DNA of 64,000 bases from Arthrobacter sp. CDRTa11 (GTDB lineage: Bacteria; Actinomycetota; Actinomycetes; Actinomycetales; Micrococcaceae), in the NCBI RefSeq assembly GCF_026427775.1, contig NZ_CP044532.1:1054001-1118000 (forward strand). The letters run 5' to 3'. Both the position numbers and the translations under genes were made by a program. Positions 62,644 to 64,000 of this stretch are shown piece by piece (the stretch's first letter is position 1; every line of letters begins with the position of its first letter). The notes beneath the pieces are model-generated. The model was not told the DNA's origin and searched no databases. It was given only the letters and a program-made list of their open reading frames with translations.

Positions 62644-63840
62644 CTAGTTCTGCGCCGCCCTCACCTGCGCCTTGTCATGCTCCGCATGCGCGCTCCGGAG
62701 CAGGTTCATAAACTCGGTCTCGTTGCGGATGAGCCGCTTGTACTTCTCGGGGAGCTTGCGGATCTGGTCCTCTTCCCAGCACATCCTGGCGAAGATCTTG
62801 TCCCGCTCGGCCATGTTCGTTTCGTAGTTGAGGTCCAGGTATTCGTTGGCGTGACGCTTGGCGCCGGATACTGCGTTCTTGGCCTTGCCCTTGGGGCTGA
62901 AGACGGACGCCAGGACGGTGACAACCAGGACGCCGAGGATCACCGCAAGAGAGGTCTCCGTGCTGACCTCCACCACATTGACATGCTGGCCGTCGTTGAT
63001 GAAGGGCAGGTTGTTTTCGTGCAGCGCGTGCAGGATGAGCTTCACCCCAATGAAGCCCAGAATGGTGGCGAGGCCGTACGAGAGGAAGATGAGGCGGTCC
63101 AGGAGGCCGTCGATCAGGAAGAACAGCTGGCGGAGGCCCAGCAGTGAGAACACTGTGGCGGTGAAGACGATGTACACGTTCTGCGTCAGCCCGAAAATGG
63201 CCGGAATGGAGTCAAGCGCGAACAGGATGTCGGTGCCGCCAATGGCCAGCATCACCAGGAGCATGGGCGTGAGGACGCGTTTGCCGTTTTCAACGGTGAA
63301 CAGCTTGTCGCCGTCGTAGTGCTCCGACGCCGGCAGGAAGCGCCTGGCGAGCCGGACCACCAGGCCCTCGGACTCGTCGTCGTGGCCGTCAGGCTTCAGC
63401 AGGTTGCCGGCGGTGATCAGCAGGATCAGGCCGAAAATGTAGAACACCCAGGCGAAGCTGTTGATCAGCGCCGCGCCCAGCAGGATGAAGGCGGTGCGGG
63501 CAATGAGGGAGAAGACGATGCCGAACAGCAGCACCTTTTGCTGGTCAGCACGCGGCACCCGGAAGCTGGCCATGATGATCAGGAAGACAAAGAGGTTGTC
63601 CACCGACAGGGCCTTCTCCGTGATGTAGCCCGCGAAGTACTCCGTGCCCAGGGTGGGGCCGCCGAGCCACAGCACCCCCAGGCCGAAAAGCAGTGCGATT
63701 CCCACATAGATGCCGGACCAGATGGCCGATTCCTGCAGGGAAGGGGTGTGGGCCTTCCGCACGTGAAAGAAGAAGTCGAAGGCGAGCAGCCCAATGATGC
63801 CCACAACTGTCAGGGTCCAAACGAAGGAAGATACTTCCAT
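62644..63840 (-). CDS. TerC/Alx-family integral membrane protein
   Basis: 398 residues with about nine hydrophobic segments. TerC hallmarks: LGTEYFAGYITEKALSVDNLFVFLIIM (about residue 65-90) with membrane acidic residues, and GGTDILFALDSIPAIFGLTQN (about 203-223). A cytoplasmic loop (KPDGHDDESEGL) separates the halves; the C-terminal tail is charged. Relatives export Mn or work with tellurite resistance and metal homeostasis. No Mn riboswitch could be recognised in the 115 bases upstream. Confidence 0.92.
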   Translation of the reverse strand: MEVSSFVWTLTVVGIIGLLAFDFFFHVRKAHTPSLQESAIWSGIYVGIALLFGLGVLWLGGPTLGTEYFAGYITEKALSVDNLFVFLIIMASFRVPRADQQKVLLFGIVFSLIARTAFILLGAALINSFAWVFYIFGLILLITAGNLLKPDGHDDESEGLVVRLARRFLPASEHYDGDKLFTVENGKRVLTPMLLVMLAIGGTDILFALDSIPAIFGLTQNVYIVFTATVFSLLGLRQLFFLIDGLLDRLIFLSYGLATILGFIGVKLILHALHENNLPFINDGQHVNVVEVSTETSLAVILGVLVVTVLASVFSPKGKAKNAVSGAKRHANEYLDLNYETNMAERDKIFARMCWEEDQIRKLPEKYKRLIRNETEFMNLLRSAHAEHDKAQVRAAQN

Positions 63841-63954
63841 GGGCGGGCCTTTCGTAGCGACTGGCTTGGTAAGGCGGTCCCAGAATGGTCCTTGGGGGGC
63901 CTTCGGTGCTTACTCCAAGCCTACCCGCGGCCCACCAAGGTCCTTGCAATCGAG

Positions 63955-64000
63955 TCAGTTCTGCCGCAGGAGCTTCTTCTTCGCGACGGCCTTGAGCGAC
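63955..64000 (-). CDS. C-terminal end of an unidentified protein (continues past the window)
   Basis: On the minus strand the window edge enters an open frame ending at TGA 63957-63955; the visible tail is SLKAVAKKKLLRQN. Too little is present to assign a family. It lies upstream of the terC gene on the same strand, 115 bases away. Confidence 0.4.
   Translation of the reverse strand, partial: SLKAVAKKKLLRQN

Noticed and set aside
63841..63954. Mn-sensing yybP-ykoY riboswitch upstream of terC
   Set aside because: No match to the conserved loop sequences; only generic GC-rich pairing.

Overview
The window looks like chromosomal DNA of a high-GC actinobacterium, most likely Arthrobacter, Pseudarthrobacter or a close Micrococcaceae relative. 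Supporting signs are strong G/C bias at third codon positions, GTG and TTG starts, DUF222-HNH, DUF6318 and MSMEG_6728 family proteins, a resuscitation-promoting factor and a UvrA2. I saw no rRNA, tRNA, CRISPR array, insertion sequence, integrase or phage gene. Nearly the whole window is coding.

Layout. 1-6.1 kb: sugar/inositol catabolism, with four Gfo/Idh/MocA dehydrogenases (the first cut by the window edge, the third frameshifted), a TIM-barrel isomerase, and opposite them iolB with a GntR regulator. 6.3-10.2 kb: a LOG-family protein, a membrane-anchored metalloprotease, a ferritin-like/VIT1 iron or manganese transporter and a small acidic protein. 10.2-16.5 kb: a polyamine/guanidino-compound module with an SSS symporter, XRE-cupin regulator, lipoprotein, agmatinase-family ureohydrolase and a TPP enzyme. 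16.6-22.9 kb: drug efflux, with a MarR regulator, a DHA2 MFS pump and a heterodimeric ABC exporter. 22.9-23.8 kb: a thioesterase and a small membrane protein.

24-31.7 kb: a McrBC restriction system, a sensor kinase and divergent response regulator, an Hpt-like protein without its phospho-acceptor His, an orphan Vsr endonuclease and a PPOX flavoprotein. 31.9-38.2 kb: an NCS1 permease, a DUF6318 lipoprotein plus secreted PKD-like pair of lower GC, a class III aminotransferase and an Old Yellow Enzyme. 38.4-45.9 kb: a Tex transcription factor, ZIP transporter, PEP-mutase-like enzyme, DUF222-HNH nuclease and DUF1622 membrane protein. 46-52 kb: a permease/flavin-monooxygenase operon, an epimerase, a MSMEG_6728 family protein, and an Rpf with LysM. 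52-64 kb: UvrA2, an adenine/adenosine deaminase, a three-part protein (Mrr-N-like winged helix, histone-H1-like tail, pullulanase X25 module), YceI, acylphosphatase, a 1260-residue TM0106-type nuclease-helicase and a TerC protein.

Most unusual observations. (1) Short direct repeats that span stop codons recur at about eight unrelated genes; in one case the duplicated stop region supplies the next gene's start. (2) In-frame 15-bp repeats encode pentapeptides at the termini of at least four unrelated proteins. (3) McrC carries Asn where the nuclease Asp is expected, and the nearby Hpt protein has lost its His. (4) The winged-helix/H1/X25 fusion is a strange architecture. (5) Two long related palindromes (GCGCGAACG...TGAGGCCC) flank the MarR-MFS pair. 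All functional calls rest on reading motifs by eye; no database search was possible.
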